A stretch of 64,000 nt of DNA from an uncultured Eubacteriales bacterium (GCA_902765395.1 CACWZP010000012.1:35193-99192); one strand, 5' to 3'; positions 17,813 to 26,794 are shown, counted from the stretch's first letter. A program made the numbers and translations. The notes: a model not told the origin generated them from the sequence alone.

Positions 17813-18805
17813 TTACCCTTGCAGCACCGCGTACTGCCCGGCCAGGCGCCTGACCTCATCCCGCATCCGCTCCACCACGGCGTCCGGCGCGACGATGCGG
17901 ACGGCCTCTCCGAGGCCGGTGACCCAGCCGATGAACTGCTGGCTGACGAGCACGTTCACGGTGACCTGGAAGCGGCTGTCGTCCACCGGGGTGATGGGGA
18001 TGTCCTTGCCGAAGCGGTCGATCAGCACGCCGACCATGTGGTTCTCCGCCTCCAGCGTCACGGCGGTCTCCTCGCCGGTGAACATGCCGAACACGCTGCG
18101 GGCGTATTTGCCCATGTCAAAGGCCTTGAACGCCTCCTGGCCCAGCCTGGGTGCTTCCAGCGCCCGAATGCGCAGCATCTTGTCCACGCGGTAGTGCTTG
18201 ATCATGTCAGCCACGGCGTCGTAGGCCACCAGGTAGTAATTCTCATTGGACCAGGTGAGCGCCCAGGGGCTGGCCTGGTACCACGCGCCGCCGCGGCGCA
18301 GCTCGATCACCTTGTCCAGGTTCCACTGGCCATACTGGAAGCGGATCTGCACGCCGGAATTGATGGCCTCGTGCAGCCGGTCGATGCTATAGTAGATGGA
18401 CTCGTTCATCGACTTCACGCGCCCGGCGATGAACACTTGCCGGTGGAGTTGCTCGGCCTGGTAGCGGCTGACGTTCTTCTCCAGCTTGCGGATCAGCTCG
18501 CCGGACTTGCGCACCGTGATGAACTTTGCCGCCTGGACGGAGTCCACCAGCAGCTTCAGCTCCGGCAGTTCGAAATCCCTCTCGCCAAGGTGGTAGTAGG
18601 TGGTGTGGTTGCGCTGCTGGGCGATGATGTCAAAGCCGAACTGGCGCAGATCCTCGAAATCGGCGTAGAGGGTCTTGCGGTCGGCCCTGATGTTCACGGC
18701 GTCCAGCTTCGCGGCGATCTCCTGCAGCGTCAGCGCGTGCTCGTCATCGGTCTCCTGGGTGAATATGCGGATCAGGTGCAGCATCTTCATCTTGCCCTTC
18801 GCCAT
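17813..18805 (-). CDS. WYL-domain transcriptional regulator (DeoR/YafY-like HTH)
   Basis: 330 residues from the ATG at 18805, chosen because GGAGGG lies 6 bases before it; an upstream in-frame start at 18874 has no ribosome site. Residues 1-80 form a winged HTH (MLHLIRIFTQETDDEHALTL, then a DRKTLYADFEDLRQFGFDI recognition region). A central WYL domain follows (YQASPWALTWSNENYYLVAYD), then a C-terminal WCX-type region (FQVTVNVLVSQQFIGWVTGLG). WYL proteins bind small ligands or nucleic acid and act as repressors or activators. The divergent HTH gene at 19140 is a possible target. A TATACT-like minus-10 lies about 30 bp upstream of the ATG. Confidence 0.9.
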   Translation of the reverse strand: MAKGKMKMLHLIRIFTQETDDEHALTLQEIAAKLDAVNIRADRKTLYADFEDLRQFGFDIIAQQRNHTTYYHLGERDFELPELKLLVDSVQAAKFITVRKSGELIRKLEKNVSRYQAEQLHRQVFIAGRVKSMNESIYYSIDRLHEAINSGVQIRFQYGQWNLDKVIELRRGGAWYQASPWALTWSNENYYLVAYDAVADMIKHYRVDKMLRIRALEAPRLGQEAFKAFDMGKYARSVFGMFTGEETAVTLEAENHMVGVLIDRFGKDIPITPVDDSRFQVTVNVLVSQQFIGWVTGLGEAVRIVAPDAVVERMRDEVRRLAGQYAVLQG

Positions 18806-18927
18806 ATCGAACCCTCCTGCCTTCGTGATTTGCAGCCCCAGTATAGCATATGGCTCCGGGAAAATCCAGACCACGGAAACGACGAGGGAAGAAAATTGGA
18901 CTTAAAGCAGGGGTGAGGCGTCAAAAG

Positions 18928-18956
18928 TGGACTTTGGCGATGGAAAGTGGTACAAT
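18928..18956 (+). promoter_or_regulatory. Sigma-A promoter for the HTH gene at 19140
   Basis: TGGACT (18928-18933) and TACAAT (18951-18956) with a 17-bp spacer, giving a leader of about 175 nt before the ATG. The GC-rich leader (about 18965-19135) holds no gene. Confidence 0.5.
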
Positions 18957-19139
18957 GAAAGTGTGCTACTGAAATGCATCCCGGGGCGTTTTCGGGCCTG
19001 CGCTCGCGCAATGCTCAAGCGGAGCGATTGCCCGGCGCAGGCGCGGGATTGCGCTCAAGGGCACCCGCGACGGCCGGGGCATCAGCCCGCCAAATGCAGA
19101 AAACATGGAACAATTATCGCCGACACAGGAGGGTTATGG

Positions 19140-19538
19140 ATGAACAGCACGATAAAGATACGCTCGAAGCTCGCGACGCTTCTATACGAAAAGCGGGTGA
19201 CGGCGGAGGAGCTTTCGGAGATGACGAAGCTGCCGCTGCCCAGGATCATGGGCTATGTGGAAAACACGCTGGATGCCGTGTCTCTGGATGAAATGGGAAG
19301 GATGCTGTCCGCGCTGGGCTGCCATGAAATCTCGGACATACTGGAGGAGATCATCGTCACCGAAGGCGACGTCGACGCGGAGGACACCCCGCCCATGATG
19401 GAAGGGGAGTGGTACTCCCCGTGCCCCGTTTCCCCGGACGGAAAACACCGCTGGTACAAGGACCAGGCGGTTTCCGACACGATCTACCAGGAGTTTTGCT
19501 GCCAGGCCTGCAAGCGGAGGCTGTCCGTGATACTGTAA
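19140..19538 (+). CDS. Small HTH protein with a C-terminal zinc-knuckle-like motif
   Basis: 132 residues. The first 65 residues resemble an XRE-type helix-turn-helix (LATLLYEKRVTAEELSEMTK, then LDEMGRMLSALG). The C-terminal half has a C-x-VSPDGKHRW segment followed by CCQACKRRL, which could bind a metal. GGAGGG lies 6 bases before the ATG at 19140; an overlapping ATG at 19136 in another frame is less well placed. A regulator is likely, target unknown. A hairpin terminator follows. Confidence 0.72.
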   Translation: MNSTIKIRSKLATLLYEKRVTAEELSEMTKLPLPRIMGYVENTLDAVSLDEMGRMLSALGCHEISDILEEIIVTEGDVDAEDTPPMMEGEWYSPCPVSPDGKHRWYKDQAVSDTIYQEFCCQACKRRLSVIL

Positions 19539-19582
19539 TGGGGCGCGCCGCTCCGGCCGGGATCAAATCCTGGGCGGAAGGA

Positions 19583-19628
19583 ATCCCCGGGCCAACCGGC
19601 CATGCAGCCGGTCGGGGGACGCTTTTTT
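19583..19628 (+). terminator. Intrinsic terminator after the HTH gene
   Basis: GC-rich stem (TCCCC/GGGGG outer, ACCGGC/GCCGGT inner) followed by CTTTTTT. Confidence 0.75.
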
Positions 19629-19647
19629 GAGGGGACAACAGCGTTTT

Positions 19648-19675
19648 TTGATTGCCACAAGCGCTGCGATATGCT
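19648..19675 (+). promoter_or_regulatory. Promoter for the ABC exporter gene
   Basis: TTGATT and TATGCT with a 16-bp spacer, about 35 bp before the ATG. A second minus-10 candidate, TATCAT, overlaps it. Confidence 0.5.
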
Positions 19676-19713
19676 ATCATAGAACTGCGGAATTCGACCG
19701 AGGAGGCATGCTC

Positions 19714-21621
19714 ATGGCGCAGGGCAGGGGACCGGGCGGACACTTTTCCCGGGGTTACATGACGGAGGAAGAGAAGGCGAACCAGCCGAAGGTGACAGGC
19801 GCGCTGCTCAGGCGCGTGTTTTCCTATCTGACGCCCTACAAGGGCAGGCTCCTGCTGGTGCTGGTGTGCATCGCGGCGGCCTCTTTCTTCACGCTGCTTC
19901 CCTCCATCCTCACCGGCAAGATCATCGACGAGGGCTTGGTGAAGCTGGACTTCGGCGCGCTGGTGAAGTACATCGTGCTCTCCCTGGCGGTGACGCTGGG
20001 GGCGAACCTGATCGGCGTGGCGGAGAGCTACATCAACACCTGGATCGCCCAGCATATCACCTATGACATGCGCAACCAGATGTACGCCCACCTGCAGAAG
20101 ATGTCCCAGCGCTTCTTCACCACCAACAACCAGGGCGACATCATCACCCGCATGACCAGCGACATCGACGGCGTGCAGCAGGTGATCTCCGGCACCTTCA
20201 CCAGCATCCTCTCCAACGTCATCACGCTGGTCATCGCCGCGGTGGCCATGTTCCGCAAAAACTGGATCCTGGCGCTGATCGGCATCGTGGTGGTGCCGCT
20301 GTTCACGCTGCCCACCCGCCGCGCCGGCAAGACCCGCTGGAAGTTCGCCAACGAATCCCAGGCCTGCAACGACGAGATCAACGGCATACTGAACGAGACC
20401 CTGTCCGTCAGCGGCCAGCTGCTCAGCAAGCTGTTCGGCAAGGAGCAGTACGAATACCAGCGCTATGAAGAAGCCAACGGCCGCATGATCCGCCTGAACA
20501 TCCGCGAGAGCATGGCCGGGCGCTGGTTCCGGGTGGCGCTTTCCACGTTCACCAGCATCGGCCCCATGCTGATCTACCTGGTGGGCGGCCTCTTGATGAT
20601 CAAAAACGGCGCGGACCTGACCATCGGCGACATCACCGTGCTGGTGGCGCTGCTGGGCAGGATGTACATGCCGGTGAACAGCCTGTTGAACATCCAGGTG
20701 GACTGGATACGCTCCATGGCGCTGTTCACCCGCATCTTCGACTACTTCGACATCCCCGTGGAGATCGAAAACGCCCCGGACGCCATAACGCCCAGGGCCG
20801 CCGAGGGCAACCTGTCCTTTGAGCACGTGGGCTTCGGCTATGAGGTGGGCCGGCCTGTTTTGAAGGACGTGAATTTCGAGCTGAAGGCCGGGCACAGCGT
20901 GGCCATCGTGGGGCCCTCCGGCTCCGGCAAGAGCACCATCATCAACCTGATACCGCGCCTGTACGACGTGGACACGGGCCGGGTGACCTTCGACGGCACC
21001 GACGTGCGCCAGCTGGACCTGGGATTCTTGCGCAGCCAGGTGGGCGTGGTCAGCCAGGAGACCTACCTGTTCAACGGCTCCATCCGCCAGAACCTGCTCT
21101 ATGCCCGGCCCGACGCCACCGAGGCCGACATGGAAGCCGCGCTCAAAAAGGCCAACATCTGGGAGTTCGTGCAGAACCAGCCGGAGGGCCTGGACGCCAT
21201 GGTGGGCAACCGGGGGCTCAAGCTGTCCGGCGGCGAAAAGCAGCGGCTGTCCATCGCCCGAGTGCTGCTGAAGGACCCGACCATCTTCATATTCGACGAG
21301 GCCACCTCCGCGCTGGATTCCATATCGGAACAGAAGATCCAGGACGCCATCGACCCCATCATCAAGAGCCGCACCAGCATACTGATCGCCCACCGGTTGT
21401 CCACGATCCTGGCCGCGGACGAGATCCTGGTGGTGAAGGACGGCCAGATCGTGGAGCGGGGCCAGCACGCGAGCCTGGTGGCCCAGGACGGCGTGTATCG
21501 CGAGCTGTACGAGACCCAGTTCTCCAAGGCACTGCTGCCCCCGGAGGAGGGCGTCAGCGAGCTGGAACGGTACATCTGGGGCCAGCAGCCCGCGGACGAG
21601 CCCTTTGACGAGGAAGAGTGA
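19714..21621 (+). CDS. ABC exporter half-transporter (fused membrane and ATPase domains)
   Basis: 635 residues from the ATG at 19714, which is 7 bases after GAGGAGG; the ATG at 19708 is too close to it. A type I exporter membrane domain (about 30-330, six helices, with the usual NxxGDIITRMTSDIDGVQQ cytoplasmic segment) is followed by an ATPase domain with Walker A GPSGSGKST (400-408), signature LSGGEKQR (504-511) and Walker B FIFDEATSALD with Asp528-Glu529. It is an MsbA/LmrA-like half unit that must dimerise; substrate unknown (drug, lipid or peptide). No partner half-transporter is adjacent, so a homodimer is likely. Confidence 0.95.
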   Translation: MAQGRGPGGHFSRGYMTEEEKANQPKVTGALLRRVFSYLTPYKGRLLLVLVCIAAASFFTLLPSILTGKIIDEGLVKLDFGALVKYIVLSLAVTLGANLIGVAESYINTWIAQHITYDMRNQMYAHLQKMSQRFFTTNNQGDIITRMTSDIDGVQQVISGTFTSILSNVITLVIAAVAMFRKNWILALIGIVVVPLFTLPTRRAGKTRWKFANESQACNDEINGILNETLSVSGQLLSKLFGKEQYEYQRYEEANGRMIRLNIRESMAGRWFRVALSTFTSIGPMLIYLVGGLLMIKNGADLTIGDITVLVALLGRMYMPVNSLLNIQVDWIRSMALFTRIFDYFDIPVEIENAPDAITPRAAEGNLSFEHVGFGYEVGRPVLKDVNFELKAGHSVAIVGPSGSGKSTIINLIPRLYDVDTGRVTFDGTDVRQLDLGFLRSQVGVVSQETYLFNGSIRQNLLYARPDATEADMEAALKKANIWEFVQNQPEGLDAMVGNRGLKLSGGEKQRLSIARVLLKDPTIFIFDEATSALDSISEQKIQDAIDPIIKSRTSILIAHRLSTILAADEILVVKDGQIVERGQHASLVAQDGVYRELYETQFSKALLPPEEGVSELERYIWGQQPADEPFDEEE

Positions 21622-21631
21622 GGTGAAAGGT

Positions 21632-22198
21632 ATGACCGATGCGCCGCAGATTGCGCTGAAGCTGGTGGACGACCAGTGGCCCTTTACCTACACCGACCAC
21701 GACCGCACCATCGCCCGCGCCATCGTGGTGGACGACGCCGGGGATTTTTACTTCGTCCGCGCCGTCCGGGACGACGACTTCGGCGCGGCCACATTGATCG
21801 AGACCTCCGGCGGCGGCGTGGAACCGGGCGAGGCGCCGGAGGAGGCCATCCGGCGGGAGCTTCGGGAGGAGCTGGGCGCGGAGGTGGACATCCTCTGCAA
21901 GATCGGCGTCGTCAGCGATTACTACAACCTGATCCACCGCCACAACCTCAACCACTACTTCCTCTGCCGGGTGCGCTCGCTGGGCGAAAAGCACCTGACG
22001 GCGGACGAGATCGACAGCTTCCACCTGTCCACGCTGAAGCTGGGCTATGATGAAGCGGCGGCGGAGTACGAGAGGCGCTCGAACACCCGACTGGGCCGGC
22101 TCATCGCCAACCGGGAGCTGCCCATACTGCGCCGGGCGAAGGTGCTGCTGGATTCATGCCCCACAAACGCGGATACAGAAAGGAGTACGGGAAGATGA
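21632..22198 (+). CDS. Nudix hydrolase
   Basis: 188 residues. A canonical Nudix box is present (GGVEPGE, seven residues, then RELREELGA), so it should hydrolyse a nucleoside-diphosphate-linked substrate using a divalent metal. The start at 21632 follows GAGGTGAAAGG; it lies 10 bp after the ABC exporter, and its TGA overlaps the ATG of the next gene, so the three genes look co-transcribed. Substrate cannot be assigned. Confidence 0.9.
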   Translation: MTDAPQIALKLVDDQWPFTYTDHDRTIARAIVVDDAGDFYFVRAVRDDDFGAATLIETSGGGVEPGEAPEEAIRRELREELGAEVDILCKIGVVSDYYNLIHRHNLNHYFLCRVRSLGEKHLTADEIDSFHLSTLKLGYDEAAAEYERRSNTRLGRLIANRELPILRRAKVLLDSCPTNADTERSTGR

Positions 22199-24144
22199 GG
22201 GACCTGACCGCGATCCTGCCGGACGGCAGGGAGTTTGAATTCTGGGAGAGGGAGCCCGTGTTCAACCGGACGCTGCACGTGGACAGCGGCGCGCCAAACG
22301 CCTCGGACGACAATGACGGCAGCGCGGAAGCGCCGCTGAAGACCATCGACCGGGCGGCGCAGCTGGCCGAGGCGGGCACGCGGGTGCTGATCCACGCGGG
22401 GCTGTACCGGGAATGCGTGCGGCCCGTCCGCGGCGGCACGGACCCGGAGCACATCGTCAGCTTCGAGGCCTTCGGCGACGGCCCCGTGGTGATCCGCGCC
22501 TCCGAGCAGGTGCGCGATTTCAGGCCCAGTACCGGTTGGCGGCTGCGCTTCCCGGGTGAGCATACCGGGCCGGAAAACGTGAAGGTGTGGGCCCACGAGC
22601 TGGACCCGGACATGTTCCGTGGCTACAATCCCTTCTGCGCGGTGAACATACTGCACGACCGGCTGTTCATCGAGTACGACAAGACCGACATGACCACCTA
22701 CCTGAACCGCCGCGGCTGCGTGTTCTGCGACGGCAGGCCGCTGAAGCAGGTGGCCCTCTACCGGCAGCTCTCCGAGGCGGAGGGCACCTACTGGGTGGAG
22801 GCCAACGGCCAGACGGTCCACTTCCGCCTGCCCGGGGACGACAGCCCGGAGGGACACCTGATCGAGCTCACCGTGCGGGAGCAGTGCTTTGCCCCGAAGG
22901 TGCCCTTCCTGGCCTACATCCGGGTGAAGGGCCTGATCTGCGAGCACGCCGCCACCGGCGCGCCGGTGCCCCAGCGCGGGGCCATCTCCTGCGGTCGGGG
23001 GCACCACTGGGTGATCGAGGACTGCGAGGTGAACTGGTCCAACGCCCTGGCCATCGACGTGGGCAACGAGTGCTGGCACCACGAGATCGAGGCGGGCCAG
23101 CTGATCGGCTATAACGTCGTGCGCGGCTGCACCATCCGGGACGCGGGCGTCTGCGGCATCGCGGGGCTGTTTGCCGAGCGCATGCTGATTGAGGACAACG
23201 TGATCGACGGCACCGGCTGGCAGAGGATGGAGCTGTCCTGGGAGGCCGGGGCGGTGAAGCTGCACAACAGCGTGGACGGCCTGATCCGCCGCAACGTGTT
23301 CAAGAACACCCTGCGCGCCGACCACCTGTGGCTGGACTGCGGCAACGAGAACACCCGCATCACCTCCAACCTGTTCCTGAACGGCATCCAGCAGCGGGAG
23401 GCCATCTTCATCGAGTGCACCAAGGAAGGCGTCAACCTGATCGACAACAACGTCATCTGGAACGTGGAGGGCCGCTTCGATCCGGCGAAGATCCCCGTGG
23501 AGCCCGGTTCCAGCGGCTGGTACAAGCTGCGCGAGGGCGAGGAGATCAACGGCTACGGCGTCTACTGCGAGGGCACGGACCGGCTGATCGTGGCCCACAA
23601 CCTGATCGCCCTGTGCCGCCACAGCGGCTACTATGCCAAGCCCGTGGGCTTCCGCATGGGCGGCTGGCAGCGGGGCGGCACCTCCCGCAAGGCGAAGATC
23701 CTGAACAACATCTTCTACGACTGCGGCGAGGCGGCCATCGTGTTCCCCACGATGGACAACGAGTCCGAGGGCAACCTGTACCTGTGCATGCAGGGCGGCT
23801 ACCTGCGGGTGATGTACCCCGAGCCGGAGACCTGCCTGGATCTGCCCACCTGGCAGGAGTTCAACGGCTTCGACCGCACCGGCCAGCGCGCCTGGTTCGG
23901 CCTGTCCCTGGACGAGGCGTCCATGACGCTGCGCGCCACGCAGCGCTGCGATTCGCCCTACGACGTGCCGGGCATGCCGGGGCGGCTGAAGCTTCCCGGG
24001 AGCATGGGCGAGCTGAAGACCGCGCCCGCTCTGGCCTGCGTGCCGGGGGATTTCCACGGCGCACCGCGCGATGCGGAGCAGGCCGTGCCCGGCCCCTTCG
24101 CCGCCTGGGAGGATGTATATTCCCTGAAGCCCTCAAGGGATTGA
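22195..24144 (+). CDS. Right-handed beta-helix glycosidase, GH120-like (beta-xylosidase family)
   Basis: 649 residues without signal peptide, so cytoplasmic. The layout resembles GH120 beta-xylosidases: an N-terminal AGTRVLIHAGLYREC entry, a HAATGAPVP segment, then HWVIEDCEVNWSNALAIDVG and repeated beta-helix turns. From memory of the family, the nucleophile sits in LWLD and the acid/base in a following F-x-E; here these are Asp381 (LWLDCG) and Glu407 (FIECTKEG). A role in hydrolysing xylo-oligosaccharides or related sugars is inferred; a polysaccharide-lyase-like beta helix is the alternative. It overlaps the Nudix stop by 4 bp (ATGA). Confidence 0.75.
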   Translation: MRDLTAILPDGREFEFWEREPVFNRTLHVDSGAPNASDDNDGSAEAPLKTIDRAAQLAEAGTRVLIHAGLYRECVRPVRGGTDPEHIVSFEAFGDGPVVIRASEQVRDFRPSTGWRLRFPGEHTGPENVKVWAHELDPDMFRGYNPFCAVNILHDRLFIEYDKTDMTTYLNRRGCVFCDGRPLKQVALYRQLSEAEGTYWVEANGQTVHFRLPGDDSPEGHLIELTVREQCFAPKVPFLAYIRVKGLICEHAATGAPVPQRGAISCGRGHHWVIEDCEVNWSNALAIDVGNECWHHEIEAGQLIGYNVVRGCTIRDAGVCGIAGLFAERMLIEDNVIDGTGWQRMELSWEAGAVKLHNSVDGLIRRNVFKNTLRADHLWLDCGNENTRITSNLFLNGIQQREAIFIECTKEGVNLIDNNVIWNVEGRFDPAKIPVEPGSSGWYKLREGEEINGYGVYCEGTDRLIVAHNLIALCRHSGYYAKPVGFRMGGWQRGGTSRKAKILNNIFYDCGEAAIVFPTMDNESEGNLYLCMQGGYLRVMYPEPETCLDLPTWQEFNGFDRTGQRAWFGLSLDEASMTLRATQRCDSPYDVPGMPGRLKLPGSMGELKTAPALACVPGDFHGAPRDAEQAVPGPFAAWEDVYSLKPSRD

Positions 24145-24164
24145 GGCGCACGGCAATTGCCTTG

Positions 24165-24200
24165 CAGCGACCGGCCCGCACGGGTTCGGCCGCTGTTTTT
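24165..24200 (+). terminator. Intrinsic terminator after the GH120-like gene
   Basis: CAGCG-CCG pairs with CGG-CGCTG, followed by TTTTT. Confidence 0.7.
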
Positions 24201-24233
24201 GTGCCAGTATGACACTTCTCAACCACTGGTGGA

Positions 24234-24262
24234 TTGTAAGCCCGGCCGGGTTATGCTATTCT
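24234..24262 (+). promoter_or_regulatory. Promoter for the HTH/receiver fusion gene
   Basis: TTGTAA and TATTCT with a 17-bp spacer, about 20 bp before the ATG. Confidence 0.5.
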
Positions 24263-24281
24263 GGAGATGGAGGTGATACAC

Positions 24282-25127
24282 ATGACGCCCGTTCGTCTCG
24301 GCGCTGCCATACGGCGGCTCAGGACCCAAAAGGGAATGACCCAGCAGGCTCTGGCGGAAGAGCTTCATGTCACGGACAAGGCCGTGTCGAAGTGGGAGAG
24401 GGGGCTGTCCGTTCCCGACATCTGCCTGTTCCCGAACCTGGCCAGCGTCCTCGGGGTTTCCGTGGGCGACCTGCTGCTGGAGGGCTCGAATGACGACACG
24501 CCCTCGCACCTGTATAAGATCTACGAAAAATCTGCCGACGTGCGCACGCCCCTGCACATCATACTGGGCTGCGTGGACCTTGTGAGCCGGTACCGGGACA
24601 ACCCGGAGCTGTTCAACCGCTATCTGGACAGCATCCGCATCTCCGGGGAATACCTGCTCTCCGTGCTGGAAAAGGCCAAGGACGCCGGCGAGCTGCACCA
24701 CCTGCTGCGGGAAAAGGTGTCCTGCCGGGATCGGGCCGGCGCGGCGGCAGACTATTCCGGCAGGCGGTTTCTGGTGGTGGAGGACATCGAGGTGAACCGG
24801 GAGATCGCGGCCGAGCTGCTGCGGGACACCGGCGCGGCGGTGGAGTTCGCCGAGGACGGGCATATGTGCGTCGAGAAGGTGTCGTCCGCACCGGCGGGAT
24901 ATTACGACCTGATCCTGATGGACATCGCCATGCCCAGAATGGATGGCCTGGAGGCGACCCAGGAGCTGCGCCGGCGGGGAGTCGACACCCCGATCATCGC
25001 CATGACGGCCAACGTCGGCGAAAAGGATCGGCGGGCCGCGCTGGAGGCCGGTATGAACGCCTTCGCGGAGAAGCCCATATTCGTCGAAAAGCTGTTCTCC
25101 GCGATCAGCGATTGCCTGGAAGGGTGA
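24282..25127 (+). CDS. XRE HTH fused to a degenerate HisKA dimerisation helix pair and a receiver domain
   Basis: 281 residues; GGAGGTGA stands 5 bases before the ATG at 24282. Residues 5-68 form an XRE HTH (MTQQALAEELHVTDKAVSKW). Residues 83-135 match the two-helix dimerisation domain of hybrid histidine kinases, including DVRTPLHIILG and YLDSIRISGEYLLSVLEKA, but the phospho-acceptor histidine is Ala85 (SADVRTP where kinases have SHDVRTP). No ATPase domain follows. Residues 161-280 form a receiver domain with acidic E167/D168, phospho-acceptor Asp214 (LMDIAMP), Thr242 and Lys264. It looks like a DNA-binding regulator built from a hybrid kinase, phosphorylated by another kinase. It stands alone between terminators. 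Confidence 0.85.
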   Translation: MTPVRLGAAIRRLRTQKGMTQQALAEELHVTDKAVSKWERGLSVPDICLFPNLASVLGVSVGDLLLEGSNDDTPSHLYKIYEKSADVRTPLHIILGCVDLVSRYRDNPELFNRYLDSIRISGEYLLSVLEKAKDAGELHHLLREKVSCRDRAGAAADYSGRRFLVVEDIEVNREIAAELLRDTGAAVEFAEDGHMCVEKVSSAPAGYYDLILMDIAMPRMDGLEATQELRRRGVDTPIIAMTANVGEKDRRAALEAGMNAFAEKPIFVEKLFSAISDCLEG

Positions 25128-25155
25128 GAGGAAAGTCCAATACAGCTCATGGGCC

Positions 25156-25198
25156 CGGCTGGCCGATCCATACATGGAAGGCCGGCCGAACGCTTTTC
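25156..25198 (+). terminator. Intrinsic terminator after the HTH/receiver gene
   Basis: A 9-bp stem with one G-U pair (25156-25164 with 25180-25188), then CGCTTTT. From here to 25507 I see only a second terminator and a weak trace of the CAGATCCTTCGCT repeat at about 25247; no gene. Confidence 0.65.
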
Positions 25199-25365
25199 GG
25201 CTTCATCACGGAGTGTTGAGGGATCATCAATACGTTGTCTGGATGCGTTATATACAGATCCTTCGCTGCGTTTACGAACATCACTGAATAGAAGCGTTAT
25301 TATCGGGTATTCGGAATTCCACAACCATCCGTCAAGAGCCTTTTGAGTGCCTTTCAACGCATTGA

Positions 25366-25387
25366 AGGCGCCGGCCGGGCGCTTTTT
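25366..25387 (+). terminator. Second hairpin terminator in the same gap
   Basis: GCGCC-GGCCG-GGCGC stem-loop followed by TTTTT (25383-25387). It may back up the previous one. Confidence 0.6.
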
Positions 25388-25507
25388 CCGAGGCCCATCA
25401 GGCGCCGCGTGCGGCGCAAAGAACCGCGGGTTACACTTTCCTAACCCACTAAACGCCGATATAGCTTAAAATCCCATTAGAATTTGCGTATAAAGCCCCC
25501 GCTTTGC

Positions 25508-25537
25508 TTGACGAACGGCTCCAAAATCAGGTATACT
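25508..25537 (+). promoter_or_regulatory. Sigma-A promoter for the glycosyltransferase operon
   Basis: TTGACG and TATACT with an 18-bp spacer; the start codon is at 25574. Confidence 0.7.
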
Positions 25538-25573
25538 ACCTTATGGGTCACTATCAAATTTTGGAGACAGTCG

Positions 25574-26794
25574 ATGACGATATTTGTGACGATATGCAGC
25601 GTCATCTGTACGCTGTATACGATTTACTTTCTGTTCACGTCCTTTGGCGGGCTGCTGCGCAAGCGCAGGCCGACGCCCCACTGCGAGGCGAAGTATCGCC
25701 TGGCGGCGGTGATCCCTGCCCGGAACGAGGCGGCGGTGATCGGGAAGCTGGTGGAGTCGCTGCTGGCGCAGGACTATCCCAGGGAGCTGTTTGACATCTA
25801 CGTGGTGCCCAACAATTGCGACGACGACACCGGCGCGGTGGCCGAGGCCGCGGGGGCGAAGCTGCTGAACGTGGAGGGCCCCATCCACACCAAGGGCGAG
25901 GTGCTCCGGCAGGTGTTCGCCCAGCTTTCCGCCACCGGAAAGTATGACGCCTACTGCGTGTTCGACGCCGACAACCTGGTGGACAAGGGCTTCCTCCAGG
26001 CGGTGAACAACGCGCTGGCGGCGGGCTGGCAGGTGGGCCAGGGCTATCGCGACACCAAGAACCCCTTCGACAGCTGGGTGGCCGCGGGCCTGACCGTGTG
26101 GTACTGGTTCCTGAGCCGCTTCTACAACGAAAGCCGCTCCCGCCTGGGCATGTCCTGTCAGATGAACGGCACGGGCACCATGGTGTCCGACGCCGTCATC
26201 CGAAAGATCGGCTGGAACACCCAAACCTTGGTGGAGGACCAGGAGTTCACGGCCCTGTGCGCCCTGAACGACATCAAGGTGGGCTGGATGCCGGACGCCC
26301 GCATCTACGACGAGCAGACCAACGACTTCTGGACCTCCTGCGTGCAGCGCCGCCGCTGGACGGCGGGCTCCATGCAGTGCATGCGCCGGTATACCCTGAA
26401 GCTGCTGAAGAAGCACACCATGGCCTGCATCGACATGGCGATGATGTTCACGGGCAACATGCTGTGCATCCTCAGCCTGATCCCCGCCACGGGCACCGTG
26501 CTGGGCCTGATGCCCTTCTTCATCTCCCATCCCTGGCGGATCCTGGCGCTGGTGCTGGTGCTGGGGGTGTATTACCTGGCCTGCTGCGGCGCGGCAGCCG
26601 CGCTGTACCACATCGAGGGCAAGCTGAACATGCGCGGCTTCGAGGGCGTGATGTGCTTCCCGCTGTTCATGCTCACCTGGATGCCGGTGAACATCGTGGC
26701 CTGCGTGACGCCGCCGCCCAAATGGCGGGAAATCCGCCACACCCGCGGCATCGACCGCCCGGACAACGACGCCCAGGGACACAAATCCATATGA
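25574..26794 (+). CDS. Processive family 2 glycosyltransferase, membrane-bound
   Basis: 406 residues from the ATG at 25574, after GGAG and downstream of the promoter; a longer in-frame start would lie before the transcription start. One N-terminal helix (4-24), a GT2 catalytic domain with VIPARNEAAVIGKLVESLL, the DAD-type metal site at Asp131/Asp133 (FDADN) and the processive-synthase motif QRRRW at 258-262, then three C-terminal helices. Such enzymes polymerise or extend surface glycans from UDP-sugars at the inner membrane. It heads an operon with a metallo-hydrolase (4-bp overlap) and a secreted GH13 enzyme, suggesting a surface or extracellular glycan role. Confidence 0.9.
   Translation: MTIFVTICSVICTLYTIYFLFTSFGGLLRKRRPTPHCEAKYRLAAVIPARNEAAVIGKLVESLLAQDYPRELFDIYVVPNNCDDDTGAVAEAAGAKLLNVEGPIHTKGEVLRQVFAQLSATGKYDAYCVFDADNLVDKGFLQAVNNALAAGWQVGQGYRDTKNPFDSWVAAGLTVWYWFLSRFYNESRSRLGMSCQMNGTGTMVSDAVIRKIGWNTQTLVEDQEFTALCALNDIKVGWMPDARIYDEQTNDFWTSCVQRRRWTAGSMQCMRRYTLKLLKKHTMACIDMAMMFTGNMLCILSLIPATGTVLGLMPFFISHPWRILALVLVLGVYYLACCGAAAALYHIEGKLNMRGFEGVMCFPLFMLTWMPVNIVACVTPPPKWREIRHTRGIDRPDNDAQGHKSI

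Noticed and set aside
19357-21468. Long minus-strand open frame opposite the ABC exporter
   Set aside because: Register shadow of a GC-rich gene with clear ATPase motifs on the plus strand; similar shadows opposite parE, parC, the GH genes and the phosphorylase gene were dropped for the same reason.
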